A stretch of 64,000 nucleotides of DNA. Source: Pseudomonas neuropathica. GTDB lineage: Bacteria; Pseudomonadota; Gammaproteobacteria; Pseudomonadales; Pseudomonadaceae. Below, piece after piece: positions 1 to 10,681 of the stretch. A program made the translations under genes and the position numbers. Below the pieces are notes generated by a model. The model saw only the letters and a list, made by a program, of their open reading frames with translations, was not told where the DNA came from and did not search any database. Positions within the stretch are counted from its first letter, which is position 1. Each line of letters opens with the position of its first letter. Location: NCBI RefSeq assembly GCF_015461835.1, contig NZ_JACOPX010000009.1, positions 1-64,000 of the forward strand, written 5' to 3'.

Positions 1-48
1 AACAACTTCAACCACTTGCGCTTCCGATCTCTCGTCAGCGGGAGGCGA

Positions 49-76
49 ATTCTACAGCGTTACACGCTGCTGTCAA
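49..76 (-). promoter_or_regulatory. Proximal rRNA operon-type promoter, reading left out of the window
   Basis: On the minus strand there is a perfect -35 (TTGACA, 71-76), a 16-base spacer and a -10 TAGAAT (49-54), followed by a G/C-rich discriminator. Bases 1-48 resemble the leader that precedes 16S rRNA in Pseudomonas. The rRNA genes themselves are outside the window, so the target is inferred. Confidence 0.75.
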
Positions 77-194
77 CACCTCTTTTTCAACTTCCTTCTG
101 GCTTCGATGAACTGAAGCAACCTGCTGCCGAAACCTGCATAACTCATTGAATCTCAAGGAGTTTTCCGTTTCGACTGCGCCGGAAGTGGGGCGA

Positions 195-222
195 ATTATA
201 GACATCCTGAATCTGCCGTCAA
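195..222 (-). promoter_or_regulatory. Distal rRNA operon-type promoter
   Basis: On the minus strand, TTGACG (217-222), a 16-base spacer and a consensus TATAAT (195-200) form a strong sigma70 promoter a few bases past the end of msrQ. With the promoter at 49-76 it makes a tandem pair about 146 bases apart, the usual arrangement upstream of rRNA operons. Both point left. Confidence 0.72.
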
Positions 223-225
223 CCG

Positions 226-849
226 TTAATTTCGCTTTTCTTGCAAAACCTGCTTTTTAGTCAGCAACCGCGGGATCCGACGCATCACTGGCGGAATACG
301 CAGCAACAGTAGCACCGCACCTACAAAGGCATAGATCGCCCATTCCTCGAGATCAGCACGCACGATCCACAGCATATGCAGCAAACCCAGACCAAGAATC
401 ACATAGACCAGACGATGCAGCTTCTTCCAGCGCGAACCCAAACGACGCTGACTGTAGCGATTTGACGTCACCGCCAGCGCCAACAATCCGAGAAAACCCA
501 AAGCCCCCACTATTATGTAGGGCCGCTTACGCAACTCGACAGTCAGCTGCGACCAATCGAAACCCAGAATAAACGCCATATAACTACACAGATGCAAAGC
601 CACATAGGCAAAACACCAGAGCCCCAACTGTCGGCGCACTGCAATCCACCCAGCCCAGCCGGTGAGCTTTTGCATCGGTGTCATGCTCAGAGTGATCAAC
701 AACAACACCAACGTACCCAAGCCCAACCGATCCACTAGCACTTTGCCAGGATCGGGCCCGAGCAAATCCCCAAGAGCCTGATACAACCACAGCATCGGCC
801 AGACTGCCGCCGCAATGAAAACGCCTATACGCCAGTACGGGAATCGCAT
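226..849 (-). CDS. msrQ: MsrQ, haem-binding membrane subunit of the MsrPQ methionine sulfoxide reductase
   Basis: A 207-residue polytopic membrane protein of the YedZ/MsrQ ferric-reductase-like family. It passes electrons from the quinone pool or flavin to periplasmic MsrP, which repairs oxidised methionines in envelope proteins. The sequence shows several hydrophobic helices (around residues 8-26, 45-60, 75-100, 110-128, 145-165 and 170-190) with His residues in the helices that fit b-type haem ligation. The start ATG overlaps the msrP stop as ATGA, so the two are translationally coupled. The length is normal for the family. Confidence 0.93.
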   Translation of the reverse strand: MRFPYWRIGVFIAAAVWPMLWLYQALGDLLGPDPGKVLVDRLGLGTLVLLLITLSMTPMQKLTGWAGWIAVRRQLGLWCFAYVALHLCSYMAFILGFDWSQLTVELRKRPYIIVGALGFLGLLALAVTSNRYSQRRLGSRWKKLHRLVYVILGLGLLHMLWIVRADLEEWAIYAFVGAVLLLLRIPPVMRRIPRLLTKKQVLQEKRN

Positions 850-1862
850 CAGTAATTCTTCCGCAGATCGAGCCCTGTATATAAAGAAGCGACTTCATCC
901 GAGTAGCCGTTGAACATCTGCGTATCCCGCACATTTGGCTTGAACAGACTGTTTGGCAATCGCCGCTCTCGCGCCTGGGTCCAGCGTGGGTGATCAACCG
1001 TCGGGTTCACATTCGCGTAGAAGCCGTACTCATCCGCTGCAATGCTTTGCCAGGTCGTCTTCGGCTGCTCGCTGACCAGACTGATACGGACGATGGATTT
1101 AACACTCTTGAAGCCGTACTTCCATGGCACCACCAAGCGCAGAGGCGCACCGTTCTGATTCGGTAACTCGCGGCCATACATACCCACCGCCAGAATCGCC
1201 AGTGGATTCATCGCCTCATCCAGCCGCAAGCCTTCTACATAGGGCCAATTGATCAGGGCAAAACCAGAACGCTGGCCAGGCATGCTCTTGGGATCCTGCA
1301 AGGTTTCAAACCGGATGTATTTGGCATTGGACGTTGGCTCGACCTGCTTGAGCAGCGCCGAGATTGGAAAACCGATCCACGGAATGACCATCGACCACGC
1401 CTCGACACAGCGCAAACGATAGATACGCTCCTCCAGTTGGTACGGCTTCATGAAGTCTTCCAGCACATAGCGCCCTGGCTTACCCACCTCCCCGTCGATC
1501 ACTACGCTCCATGGTTCGGTTTTCAGCGAACCGGCATTCGCTGCCGGATCACCCTTGTCGGTACCAAACTCATAGAAGTTGTTGTAGTGAGTGGCATCTT
1601 TATAAGGCGTGATCGCCTCATCCTTGACGTTGACCGCCCCCCATTTAGTAGAAGGCAGCTTCTCGGTGAACCATGCAGGTGCCTTGCCCGGCTCGACATC
1701 GGCATAACGCGCGGCATCGTCGGCGTTGGCCCAGCGCGGCAGGCTACTGACGGCGATACCGGCAGCAGTGGCCCCCAGCAATTGGCGGCGAGAGAGATAA
1801 ATGGATTCAGGCGTAACATCCGACTCGTGGCAGTCGGACGCTTTGGGGACTTTGATCAACAT
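849..1862 (-). CDS. msrP: MsrP, periplasmic molybdopterin methionine sulfoxide reductase catalytic subunit
   Basis: A 337-residue molybdoenzyme of the YedY/MsrP family that reduces protein-bound methionine sulfoxide in the periplasm. A twin-arginine signal is seen near residues 24-30 (SRRQLLG) followed by a hydrophobic stretch, so the folded cofactor-loaded enzyme is exported by Tat. Cys152 in RLRCVEAW is the expected molybdenum ligand of this sulfite-oxidase-like fold. The ATG at 1862 is chosen because an in-frame start further upstream adds a segment that does not look like the family. It overlaps msrQ by four bases, forming the classical msrPQ operon. Confidence 0.93.
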   Translation of the reverse strand: MLIKVPKASDCHESDVTPESIYLSRRQLLGATAAGIAVSSLPRWANADDAARYADVEPGKAPAWFTEKLPSTKWGAVNVKDEAITPYKDATHYNNFYEFGTDKGDPAANAGSLKTEPWSVVIDGEVGKPGRYVLEDFMKPYQLEERIYRLRCVEAWSMVIPWIGFPISALLKQVEPTSNAKYIRFETLQDPKSMPGQRSGFALINWPYVEGLRLDEAMNPLAILAVGMYGRELPNQNGAPLRLVVPWKYGFKSVKSIVRISLVSEQPKTTWQSIAADEYGFYANVNPTVDHPRWTQARERRLPNSLFKPNVRDTQMFNGYSDEVASLYTGLDLRKNY

Positions 1863-1925
1863 GGCAACTCCGCAGCTTTGGAGGACAGATGCACCCATAG
1901 ACTGCGGAGTATGCGGGAAATTACA

Positions 1926-2783
1926 TCACTCGGCTTTTTTGTGCCGACGAAGATGCAACAGGTACTGAACCGGGCCGGATGCCGCGTAAGCGAGGAACAC
2001 CAGCAACAGAATGCGCGGTGGATCGCTGAACACCACAGCGAACACCAGCACGACGGCAAGAATTGCAACGAACGGTACGCGCCCTTTCAGATCCAGCTCT
2101 TTAAAGCTGTTGTACTTGATGTTGCTGACCATCAGCATGCCGGCAGCCGCCACCATCAACGCGACCAGGAACGACATCTTCGAACCCTGGATCCCGTAAT
2201 CACTGAATGCCCAGACAATCCCCGCCACCACACCGGCAGCCGCCGGACTGGCCAGACCGATGAAGTAACGCTTGTCAGCCGTGCCAACCTGCGTGTTGAA
2301 ACGCGCCAGACGCAACGCCGCGCCGGCTACATAGATGAAGGCGACCATCCAGCCAACCTTGCCCATGTCGCCCAACGCCCAACCGAATGCCAGCAACGCC
2401 GGTGCAACACCGAACGCGACCATATCCGACAGCGAGTCGTACTCGGCGCCAAAGGCACTTTGCGTATTGGTCATGCGCGCGACACGACCGTCCAGGCCGT
2501 CGAGCACCATGGCGACGAAAATAGCGATCGCGGCGAACGCGAAATACTTGCTCGCGTTAGCCGAATCACCGGCACTCAACGCAGCCTGGGCGCTCATCGA
2601 GTTGATGATGGAGTAAAACCCTGCGAACAGGTTCGCAGTGGTGAACAGATTCGGCAGCAGATAGATACCACGATGCCGGACTTTACGACCTTCTGCGTCG
2701 TGCCCTTCTTCGATGTGCTCATCGATGGGCAACAGGCTTTCGGCGTCAGAAGCCTTGTTCGGCTCTTCGGGACGTTCGCTCAT
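1926..2783 (-). CDS. pssA: PssA, CDP-diacylglycerol-serine O-phosphatidyltransferase
   Basis: A 285-residue integral membrane enzyme that makes phosphatidylserine from CDP-diacylglycerol and serine, the precursor of phosphatidylethanolamine. The CDP-alcohol phosphatidyltransferase signature is complete: D98-G99, A102-R103, G112, D116 and D120 with the right spacing. About 35 hydrophilic N-terminal residues precede a series of membrane helices. The start at 2783 is preferred over an in-frame ATG six bases upstream because an AAGG ribosome-binding sequence lies eight bases before it. It lies between msrP and ilvC on the same strand. Confidence 0.92.
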   Translation of the reverse strand: MSERPEEPNKASDAESLLPIDEHIEEGHDAEGRKVRHRGIYLLPNLFTTANLFAGFYSIINSMSAQAALSAGDSANASKYFAFAAIAIFVAMVLDGLDGRVARMTNTQSAFGAEYDSLSDMVAFGVAPALLAFGWALGDMGKVGWMVAFIYVAGAALRLARFNTQVGTADKRYFIGLASPAAAGVVAGIVWAFSDYGIQGSKMSFLVALMVAAAGMLMVSNIKYNSFKELDLKGRVPFVAILAVVLVFAVVFSDPPRILLLVFLAYAASGPVQYLLHLRRHKKAE

Positions 2784-2886
2784 GGACATTACCTTGCAAC
2801 GGTTTGAAGAAAATTCGACAGGTGCTTGAGGACGACAGTTCGGCCACAAACGCTGCAGCTTTATACCAGAACCACCGCCTTAAACG

Positions 2887-2914
2887 AAAAAACGCGGCCG
2901 AGGCCGCGTTTTTT
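2887..2914 (-). terminator. Rho-independent terminator of the ilvIHC unit
   Basis: A perfect CGCGGCC/GGCCGCG stem with a two-base loop is followed on the minus strand by six T residues. It lies 18 bases past the ilvC stop. The A-run on the other side means it could also work in the opposite direction. Confidence 0.88.
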
Positions 2915-2932
2915 CATACAAGGGACGACGAC

Positions 2933-3997
<1,065 letters not shown>

Positions 3998-4489
3998 TTA
4001 GATGCTGAGTACTTTGTCGCCGCGAGCAATGCCGGTCACGCCGCTACGGACGGTTTCCAGAATCGATGCGGTGCCGATGGACTGAATGAAGCTGTCGAGC
4101 TTGTCGCTGGTACCGGTCAGTTGAACGGTATACACACTGGCGCTGACGTCGACGATCTGTCCACGGTAAATATCGGTGGTGCGTTTGATCTCGGCGCGTT
4201 GGGCGCCAGTGGCCTTGACCTTGACCAGCATCAGTTCGCGCTCGATGTGAGCACTTTCCGAGAGGTCCACCAGCTTGACCACTTCGATCAGCTTGTTCAG
4301 GTTTTTGGTGATCTGCTCGATGACTTCATCGTGACCCACAGTGGTCAGCGTCAGACGCGACAGGGTCGGGTCTTCGGTCGGGGCCACAGTCAGGCTTTCG
4401 ATGTTGTAGTTGCGCTGCGAGAACAGGCCGACTACGCGAGACAAAGCGCCGGGTTCGTTTTCCAGAAGCAAGGAAATAATGTGCCGCAT
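3998..4489 (-). CDS. ilvH: IlvH, acetolactate synthase small (regulatory) subunit
   Basis: A 163-residue regulatory subunit of acetohydroxyacid synthase. The N-terminal ACT domain begins MRHIISLLLENEPGALSRVV and includes the FSQRNYNIESL segment near residues 28-38, the region that binds valine in this family. A second ACT-like half follows. It activates the large subunit and gives feedback inhibition by valine. The start at 4489 is chosen because the family begins at this Met. The gene lies two bases after the ilvI stop, consistent with stoichiometric co-translation. Confidence 0.95.
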   Translation of the reverse strand: MRHIISLLLENEPGALSRVVGLFSQRNYNIESLTVAPTEDPTLSRLTLTTVGHDEVIEQITKNLNKLIEVVKLVDLSESAHIERELMLVKVKATGAQRAEIKRTTDIYRGQIVDVSASVYTVQLTGTSDKLDSFIQSIGTASILETVRSGVTGIARGDKVLSI

Positions 4490-4491
4490 GA

Positions 4492-6216
4492 TTAAGTACG
4501 CTCCGTCTTGCTCAGCCACATATCGCGCATCGAGCCGTCTTTGATCTGCATCGGGTAGACGTGCTCGCTGGTGTCGACCGAAACATCGATGATCACCAGG
4601 CGATCCTTCATGGCGAACGCTTCTGCCATCTTCGACTTCAAATCTTTCGATTCAGTGATGCGTACGCCAACGTGGCCGTAGGCTTCAGCCAGCTTGACGA
4701 AGTCAGGCAGCGATTCCATGTAGGAGTGCGAGTGACGGCTGCCGTAGCTCATGTCCTGCCACTGACGAACCATCCCCAGAACACCGTTGTTCAGGATGAC
4801 GATTTTGACTGGCAAGCCATATTGCAGGCAGGTCGACAGTTCCTGGATGTTCATCTGGATACTGCCTTCACCGGTGACGCAGGCAACGTCGTCATCCGGG
4901 AAGCTCAACTTGATGCCCATGGCCGCCGGGAAACCGAAGCCCATGGTGCCCAGACCACCGGAGTTGATCCAGCGATTCGGCTTGTTGAACGTGTAGTACT
5001 GCGCCGCGAACATCTGGTGCTGGCCCACGTCGGAAGTGATGAAGGCATCGCCCTTGGTCACTTCGCAGAGGGTTTCGATCACGGTCTGCGGCTTGATCAT
5101 GCTGCCGTCGCCCTTTTCGTAAGGGAACAGGCCGCGATCACCGCGCCATTCATCCACCTGCTTCCACCAACTGGCCACGGACTCTTTGTTCGGGGTCTCG
5201 CCGATTTCCTTGAGGATCGCGACCATTTCGGTCAGGACGCTCTCCACCGGACCCACGATTGGCACGTCGGCCTTGATGGTCTTGGAAATCGAAGCCGGGT
5301 CGATGTCGATGTGAATGATCTTGGCATTCGGGCAGAACTTCGCCGCGCCGTTGATCACGCGATCGTCGAAACGCGCGCCGACCGCGAGGATCACGTCAGC
5401 ATGGTGCATCGCCAGGTTGGCGGTGTAGCTGCCGTGCATGCCGAGCATGCCGATGAACTGACGATCAGTACCCGGGAAACCACCCAGGCCCATCAACGTG
5501 TTGGTCACGGGCAGGTTGAGCATTTTCGCCAGTTCGGTAAGCGGCGCTGAACCGTTGCCGAGGATGACGCCGCCGCCGGAGTACAGCACTGGGCGCTTGG
5601 CCGCCAGGAGCATTTCTGCCGCCTTGCGGATTTGCCCGGAGTGACCACGAACGGCCGGGCTGTAGGAACGCAGCTTGGCTTTCTTCGGGAAGATGTATTC
5701 GAACTTCTCGGCCGGGTTGGTCATGTCTTTCGGGATATCGACCACGACCGGGCCCGGACGACCGGATTGCGCCAGGTAGAACGCCTTCTTCATGACTTCC
5801 GGGATTTCCGAGGCGTGCTTGATCATGAAGCTGTGCTTCACGATCGGCCGGGAGATACCGATCATGTCGGTTTCCTGGAACGCGTCGGTACCGACCATGG
5901 TGCTTGGCACCTGACCGGAAATGATCACCATTGGAATCGAGTCCATATAGGCGGTCGCGATACCGGTGATGGCGTTTGTGGCGCCAGGACCGGACGTCAC
6001 CAATACCACGCCGGCTTTACCGGTGGCACGGGCATAACCGTCAGCCATATGGGTTGCCGCTTGTTCGTGACGAACCAGGATGTGAGTCACTTCCGGTTCT
6101 TTGAACAGGGCATCGTAAACATGCAGGAGAGCACCACCCGGGTACCCGTAGATATATTTGACGCCTTCGTCACGCAAAAAGCGGACGAGCATCTCACCGC
6201 CAGATAAAAGCTCCAC
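4492..6216 (-). CDS. ilvI: IlvI, acetolactate synthase large (catalytic) subunit
   Basis: A 574-residue thiamine-diphosphate enzyme condensing pyruvate into acetolactate (or with 2-ketobutyrate into acetohydroxybutyrate), the first common step of branched-chain amino acid synthesis. Glu51 in VRHEQAATH is the cofactor-activating glutamate; the ThDP/Mg motif is the GEGS...NN segment near residues 447-474. The GTG at 6216 is chosen over an in-frame GTG nine bases upstream because a GAGGTGA ribosome-binding sequence sits five bases before it and would overlap the other start. The length matches pseudomonad IlvI. An unusually long leader precedes it. Confidence 0.95.
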   Translation of the reverse strand: MELLSGGEMLVRFLRDEGVKYIYGYPGGALLHVYDALFKEPEVTHILVRHEQAATHMADGYARATGKAGVVLVTSGPGATNAITGIATAYMDSIPMVIISGQVPSTMVGTDAFQETDMIGISRPIVKHSFMIKHASEIPEVMKKAFYLAQSGRPGPVVVDIPKDMTNPAEKFEYIFPKKAKLRSYSPAVRGHSGQIRKAAEMLLAAKRPVLYSGGGVILGNGSAPLTELAKMLNLPVTNTLMGLGGFPGTDRQFIGMLGMHGSYTANLAMHHADVILAVGARFDDRVINGAAKFCPNAKIIHIDIDPASISKTIKADVPIVGPVESVLTEMVAILKEIGETPNKESVASWWKQVDEWRGDRGLFPYEKGDGSMIKPQTVIETLCEVTKGDAFITSDVGQHQMFAAQYYTFNKPNRWINSGGLGTMGFGFPAAMGIKLSFPDDDVACVTGEGSIQMNIQELSTCLQYGLPVKIVILNNGVLGMVRQWQDMSYGSRHSHSYMESLPDFVKLAEAYGHVGVRITESKDLKSKMAEAFAMKDRLVIIDVSVDTSEHVYPMQIKDGSMRDMWLSKTERT

Positions 6217-6615
6217 GTTGTTCACCTCTAAAACGCCAGAATACCGTCCACAAAAAAGGGGCGGGTCTTAATAGGTTTACTTCTCGGCAGAGCATGAGCG
6301 ACGGTGGTCGCCGACTACGTCAGCACTGACTGAGCAAGTATTGGGATCGTCCCAAGTGTTGCGGGCCTTTCCCACCCAGCGCGAGGTAACGCGTTGCGGG
6401 TGTAACAGGTCGGCGCGGATGTGCGCCTCATGATCTACCGAGTGGGTCTGCTTCTGGCAGTCCCTCTACAGCGGACTTTGGATTCTTCTGTTTCGCCCTC
6501 TCCAAGTCAAGTCGTCTGTGTGGTTAATTGTGGGTAAGCACATGAGAACGCAAGAAAAAACCTGAAAACCGCTACTCTGTTAGTGTCAATTGCGCAATTT
6601 TGCTAAGGAATCAGC
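6217..6615 (-). promoter_or_regulatory. Long untranslated leader / control region upstream of ilvI
   Basis: About 400 bases without a convincing gene separate ilvI from the divergent gene at 6616. The region contains a perfect inverted repeat TTGGGA-N3-TCCCAA (6341-6355) and a second small hairpin (6412-6427, GGCGC stem). A TTGACA hexamer lies at 6584-6589 on the minus strand but no good -10 follows at normal spacing. Branched-chain synthase operons are often attenuated. I could not find a leader peptide rich in Ile/Val/Leu codons with a ribosome-binding site, so the mechanism is open. Confidence 0.4.
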
Positions 6616-7032
6616 ATGCGAACGCTCCTCCTTACTCTGCTGATCGGTCTCAGCCCGTGGTGCATGGCCGCTCAAATCTACAAATGGGTCGATGCCCAGG
6701 GTGTTACGCACTTCGATGCGCAGCCGCCACCAGGTCAGCCGTCGACGACCTTGCAGACGCCCTCCTCGTCCCCGCCGAAACCTGCGGCAATGCCGGGCAG
6801 TGGCGCGCTCGGTGATCAGAAGGCTATCGACGACAAGGTGAAGAAACAGGTCGCGGACCAACAGGAGCAGCTCAAACAGTTTTGCGAACAGGCACGGACG
6901 AATCTTGCGCAATTGCAGAACAATCCGCGTTTGAGGGAAGAGGTGGAGGGACAGATGCGACGGCTGGATGATGCGCAGCGCCAGGAACGCATTGTCGAGG
7001 CTCAGAAACAGATAGCCGAGAATTGCCAATAG
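6616..7032 (+). CDS. DUF4124 domain-containing secreted protein
   Basis: A 138-residue protein with a cleavable Sec signal peptide (hydrophobic core at residues 3-17, likely cleavage after CMAA near residue 19). This is followed directly by the DUF4124 signature, QIYKWVDAQGVTHFDAQPPPG, here read in two parts: YKWVDAQGVTHF and a Pro-rich tail. The C-terminal half is charged and probably helical or coiled-coil (KKQVADQQEQLKQF). The domain is common in gammaproteobacterial envelope proteins and has no assigned activity. A clear AAGGA precedes the ATG. It is divergent from ilvI and followed by a REP element. Confidence 0.85.
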   Translation: MRTLLLTLLIGLSPWCMAAQIYKWVDAQGVTHFDAQPPPGQPSTTLQTPSSSPPKPAAMPGSGALGDQKAIDDKVKKQVADQQEQLKQFCEQARTNLAQLQNNPRLREEVEGQMRRLDDAQRQERIVEAQKQIAENCQ

Positions 7033-7045
7033 GCATCTGCAGGAC

Positions 7046-7126
7046 TGTAGGAGCTGTCGAGTGAAACGAGGCTGCGATCTTTTGACTTTAAAGATCAATA
7101 GATCGTAGCCTTCGGCAGCTCCTACA
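7046..7126. repeat. REP-type inverted repeat (class with CTGCGATC core)
   Basis: The two ends, TGTAGGAGCTG and CAGCTCCTACA, are inverted copies. The arms continue with the core GGCTGCGATCTTTTG and its partial complement. The same element recurs at 29352-29440. It lies between the convergent ends of the DUF4124 gene and the YqcC gene. Confidence 0.8.
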
Positions 7127-7137
7127 CAGAATCGGTA

Positions 7138-7473
7138 CTAGCGCGAGGCAGTGATCAACAGGTCAAACTCTTTGAGCAACACTTGAAGCTGCCGATCCTT
7201 GCCACCCAGGTTGCGCTGGGCGAAGACCATTTCAGCCATTTCCTGGATGCCCGAGGCGTTCGGCAACGGCAGATCCTGCTCAAGGATATATTTCATCTTC
7301 GGCAGGAAGATCCATTGCAGCCATTGCTCGAAGTCGAGCGTATCGACCGAAAACGGCTCGACACTGCTCAACGCTTCCACCGACGGCTGAACCTCGTCCC
7401 ACCAGCCTTGAGTGCGCAGTTCACGCTCGATCAGCAACAGCTGATCGGCGATTTTCGGGAACCGGGCATCCAT
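7138..7473 (-). CDS. YqcC family (DUF446) protein
   Basis: A 111-residue soluble, mostly helical protein matching the YqcC/DUF446 family (segments QWLQWIFLPKM and MAEMVFAQRNLGG are typical). The function is unknown; family members often sit beside tRNA-modification or envelope genes. Start choice: the ATG at 7473 shares one base with the upstream lipoprotein stop (TGATG), the usual coupling signal; a GTG three bases earlier is possible. No signal peptide or membrane helix is seen. It is the distal gene of a pair with the TPR lipoprotein, downstream of mrcB. Confidence 0.82.
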   Translation of the reverse strand: MDARFPKIADQLLLIERELRTQGWWDEVQPSVEALSSVEPFSVDTLDFEQWLQWIFLPKMKYILEQDLPLPNASGIQEMAEMVFAQRNLGGKDRQLQVLLKEFDLLITASR

Positions 7474-8222
7474 CACAGCGAGACCTTGGCCTTCTGACGG
7501 GCCAGAGCAGCGCCCGCTGAATCGCCTTGTTTCTCACGGGACTGGGCGATGATTTCCCACAGATTGGCCTGCAGGTCCGGACGACCGTTGGCCATGGTCA
7601 GCGCGCGACGAGCGAATTGCTCGGCCTGCGGTGCATCACCTTGGGCCATGCGCACCTGCGCCAAGCGATAAAGCACTTGCGGCTCACGCGGGGCAACACG
7701 CTGAGCACGCTCCAGGCTGGAGGACGCACCGTTGAGGTCACCGCCGGCCTGTTGTTGCTGCGCTGTTGTCAGCAAGGCGAGCACCGGACCATCCAGTTGC
7801 TCGTCGGCGGAAAGTCCACCGCCAGTGCTGGCCGAAGGAATTCCGCTCGGCGTCGAAGGCATGTTGTAAGTGCCCGAGTTGATCGGCGCCGATTCAACTG
7901 CTGATGGGTTGTAAGGCCCAGGCGTGATGCCACCGGACGCCGGGCCCGGCACGATTGGCGAAGAGCTGATCGGTGTCGATACGGCGGCACCACCGCCCGG
8001 CACCATCACCACCACGCCAGTGTCACCTTGCGGAATCGCCTGGGTCTGGCCCTGTGCTGGACGCTTCACCGTCGTTTGACGGAAGCCGCCATTGGCCGAA
8101 ATACGTTCGCTGTTGGACACCGCAGTACCGGAGTCAACAACCGGAATCGAACCACGCTGTACGGTAGAGCAGCCGCTCAGCAAAGCCACGGCGGTCACCG
8201 CTGGAATCAACCACTTGTTCAC
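7473..8222 (-). CDS. Tetratricopeptide-repeat lipoprotein
   Basis: A 249-residue lipoprotein. The signal peptide ends in the lipobox LLSGC with Cys18 as the lipidated residue. A long low-complexity Pro/Gly/Ser linker (about residues 25-125) is followed by a helical C-terminal part with TPR features (LYRLAQVRMAQGDAPQAEQFARR, read as two helices near residues 175-200). It probably acts as an outer-membrane adaptor. It sits 16 bases after mrcB, so a role with PBP1b in peptidoglycan synthesis is tempting but inferred only from position. Confidence 0.82.
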   Translation of the reverse strand: MNKWLIPAVTAVALLSGCSTVQRGSIPVVDSGTAVSNSERISANGGFRQTTVKRPAQGQTQAIPQGDTGVVVMVPGGGAAVSTPISSSPIVPGPASGGITPGPYNPSAVESAPINSGTYNMPSTPSGIPSASTGGGLSADEQLDGPVLALLTTAQQQQAGGDLNGASSSLERAQRVAPREPQVLYRLAQVRMAQGDAPQAEQFARRALTMANGRPDLQANLWEIIAQSREKQGDSAGAALARQKAKVSL

Positions 8223-8238
8223 TTGAAACCCTCTTTGC

Positions 8239-10563
8239 TTAATTCATCCAGCCCTTGACCCAATCCATCACCGACTCGCCGGAGGCAGGCGTTTCGCCCG
8301 CACACGCGGCGCCGGGTGGCGGTTCGCTGCCGCGAATATACGGCATCTGCACCGCCCCCGGACAGTTGGCATCGGAGCCCTGCCCGGTACGCGAATCGAC
8401 CCAAGCCTGTACGACATTGTCCGGCTGCGGCATGTCCAGCGGTAGCGGATCGGCCTTGCGCATGAAACTGGTCCAGACCTGCAACGCACCGGTGGCCCCG
8501 GTGAACGGCGTCTTGCCGTTGTCATCGCGCCCCAGCCAGACCACCGCCAGCAGATCCTGACTGAAACCGGCGAACCAGCTGTCCCGGGAGTCGTTACTGG
8601 TACCGGTCTTGCCCGCCAGCGTCAGAGTCTTGGGCAGCACGTTATAAACCGAGCTGCCGGTACCTTCACGCATCACGCGCTGCATGGCGTTCTGGATCAG
8701 ATAGATGGACGCCGGATCGAAACGCTGCTCGATCTGGAACGGATAACGCTTGAGCGGTTCGCCCTCGGCGGTCAGCACACTGCGAATGCCGCGCATCGGC
8801 GTATTGAAACCACCGTTGGCCAGCGTCTGGTACATGGTCGCCACTTCAATCGGCGTCATGCCACCGGCACCGAGCAACATCGACGGGAATGCCGGAAATT
8901 CGCGCGTCACCCCCAGACGTCCCAAGGTCTTGAGCACATTCGGCACACCGACTTCCAGACCCAGACGCGAAGTCGACAGGTTATAGGAATGCGCGAGCCC
9001 CTGATAAAGGAACACGGTGCCGTGGGAGCGACGGTCGTAGTTCTGCGGTTTCCACACCTGACCGTTCGCGCCTTTGACCGACAACGGGTCGTCCGACAGC
9101 CAACTGGTCAGTGTGTACTGGCTTGGTTTCTCCAGTGCAGTCAGATACACCGCCGGCTTGATCAACGAGCCGATCGGTCGCACGGCATCCAGCGCACGGT
9201 TGAAACCGGCATAACTGGCCTGACGGCTGCCGATCATCGCCTGCACTTCGCCGGTTTCCGGATTGGTCACGACCATCGCCGCTTCCACATCATCAGAACC
9301 TTTGCGCCCGGCCAGACGCTTGAAGGTGTCGTTGACCGACGCCTCGGCTTTCATCTGCAGGATCGGGTCGAAACTGGTGAAGATGCGCAGGCCTTCTTCG
9401 GTCAAGTCTTCGTCGCGATAGTCTTCACGCAACTGACGTTTGACCAGATCGATAAAGCCCGGGAACGAGCTGTCGGCGAGCTTGCCGCGCGTGGTTACGC
9501 CCAATGGCATTTTTTTCGCCGCTTCGACCTGCTCGGCCGTCGCCACGCCCTGTTGCTCAAGCACATCGAGCACCAGGTTACGCCGTTCAAGTGCGCGCTC
9601 CGGGTTGCGACGCGGGTTGTAGTAAGACGGGCCTTTGACCATGCCGACCAGCAACGCTACCTGATGCAGTTTCAGCTCGGACAACGGCTGACCGAAGAAG
9701 AACTGACTGGCCAGACCAAAACCGTGGACCGCACGCTGACCGTCCTGTCCGACAAAGACTTCGTTGAGGTAGGCCTCAAGGATTTCCTTCTTGTCGTAAT
9801 GCAGCTCCAGCAACATCGCCATCATCGCTTCGGTGAGCTTGCGGGTCAGGCTGCGTTCATTGGTCAGGTAGAAGTTTTTCACCAACTGCTGGGTCAGCGT
9901 ACTGCCGCCCTGCGTCATCTTGCCGCCCGAGGTGTTGACCCAGACAGCCCGGGCAATCGACTTCGGCGACACGCCCCAGTGGCTGTAATAATCGCGGTCT
10001 TCCACGGCAACCAGGGTTTCGAGCAGATATGGCGGCACCTGATCGAGCTTGATCAGAATGCGGTCTTCAAGATTCTTCGGATAAATACCGCCGATCATCA
10101 GCGGTTCGAGGCGTACCACAGACAATTTCGAACCGTTGGTCGCCGACAGCTCAGCCACATAATCGCCAGAGAAACGCACGCGCACTGGCTGCGGCTTTTC
10201 CAGACCTTCATAGAACTGGAAGCCACGGGTATTCAGATCGACGGTGTTGCCGCTAACGGCTGCCGCGCCGGGACCATTGCTCACGGCTTCGCGGCGATAA
10301 CCGAGGGCATCGAGTTCGGTAAGGAAATCGTCCTTGCTGAGCTTTTGTCCGACGAACAGCTCGAGCGGCCGCGCGTAGACCTTGGCCGGGATGGTCCAGC
10401 GCTTGCCGGAGAACTTCTCCTGCACCACGGCATCGAGGTAAACGGCGAAGCCAGCCAGCACGACAAGGCCGACCAGACTGAGTTTAATGGCCCAGCTCAA
10501 CCATGGGCTAAGGCCCTTGGAGGGTGGTTTTTTCTTGGTACGGGGGGATCGAGTTCGAGTCAT
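8239..10563 (-). CDS. mrcB: MrcB (PBP1b), bifunctional peptidoglycan glycosyltransferase/transpeptidase
   Basis: A 774-residue class A penicillin-binding protein that polymerises lipid II and crosslinks peptides during wall growth. A basic cytoplasmic N-terminus is followed by one membrane helix (about residues 25-44). The glycosyltransferase domain has catalytic Glu188 in VAVEDRDYYSHWG and the QGGSTLTQQLVKN motif. The transpeptidase domain carries S466-L-I-K469, S526-Y-N528 and K652-T-G-T. All catalytic motifs are intact and the length is normal. Downstream genes on the same strand encode a lipoprotein and a YqcC protein. It is divergent from the kinase gene at 10682. Confidence 0.96.
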   Translation of the reverse strand: MTRTRSPRTKKKPPSKGLSPWLSWAIKLSLVGLVVLAGFAVYLDAVVQEKFSGKRWTIPAKVYARPLELFVGQKLSKDDFLTELDALGYRREAVSNGPGAAAVSGNTVDLNTRGFQFYEGLEKPQPVRVRFSGDYVAELSATNGSKLSVVRLEPLMIGGIYPKNLEDRILIKLDQVPPYLLETLVAVEDRDYYSHWGVSPKSIARAVWVNTSGGKMTQGGSTLTQQLVKNFYLTNERSLTRKLTEAMMAMLLELHYDKKEILEAYLNEVFVGQDGQRAVHGFGLASQFFFGQPLSELKLHQVALLVGMVKGPSYYNPRRNPERALERRNLVLDVLEQQGVATAEQVEAAKKMPLGVTTRGKLADSSFPGFIDLVKRQLREDYRDEDLTEEGLRIFTSFDPILQMKAEASVNDTFKRLAGRKGSDDVEAAMVVTNPETGEVQAMIGSRQASYAGFNRALDAVRPIGSLIKPAVYLTALEKPSQYTLTSWLSDDPLSVKGANGQVWKPQNYDRRSHGTVFLYQGLAHSYNLSTSRLGLEVGVPNVLKTLGRLGVTREFPAFPSMLLGAGGMTPIEVATMYQTLANGGFNTPMRGIRSVLTAEGEPLKRYPFQIEQRFDPASIYLIQNAMQRVMREGTGSSVYNVLPKTLTLAGKTGTSNDSRDSWFAGFSQDLLAVVWLGRDDNGKTPFTGATGALQVWTSFMRKADPLPLDMPQPDNVVQAWVDSRTGQGSDANCPGAVQMPYIRGSEPPPGAACAGETPASGESVMDWVKGWMN

Positions 10564-10681
10564 GGCGGCGGATTATACGCACTTTATTCATCCTCAACAG
10601 GAGCGCTCCGAGGTTTGCGTCGGGCTGGCGAGCGGCCATAATGGCGGCCTCGAATTTCCCCCAGTCTCTGAAGGATCGCCC

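Noticed and set aside
6194..6295. A 33-codon minus-strand frame with some Val/Leu codons as an ilvI leader peptide
   Set aside because: No ribosome-binding site, it runs into ilvI, and there is no terminator/antiterminator pair after it.
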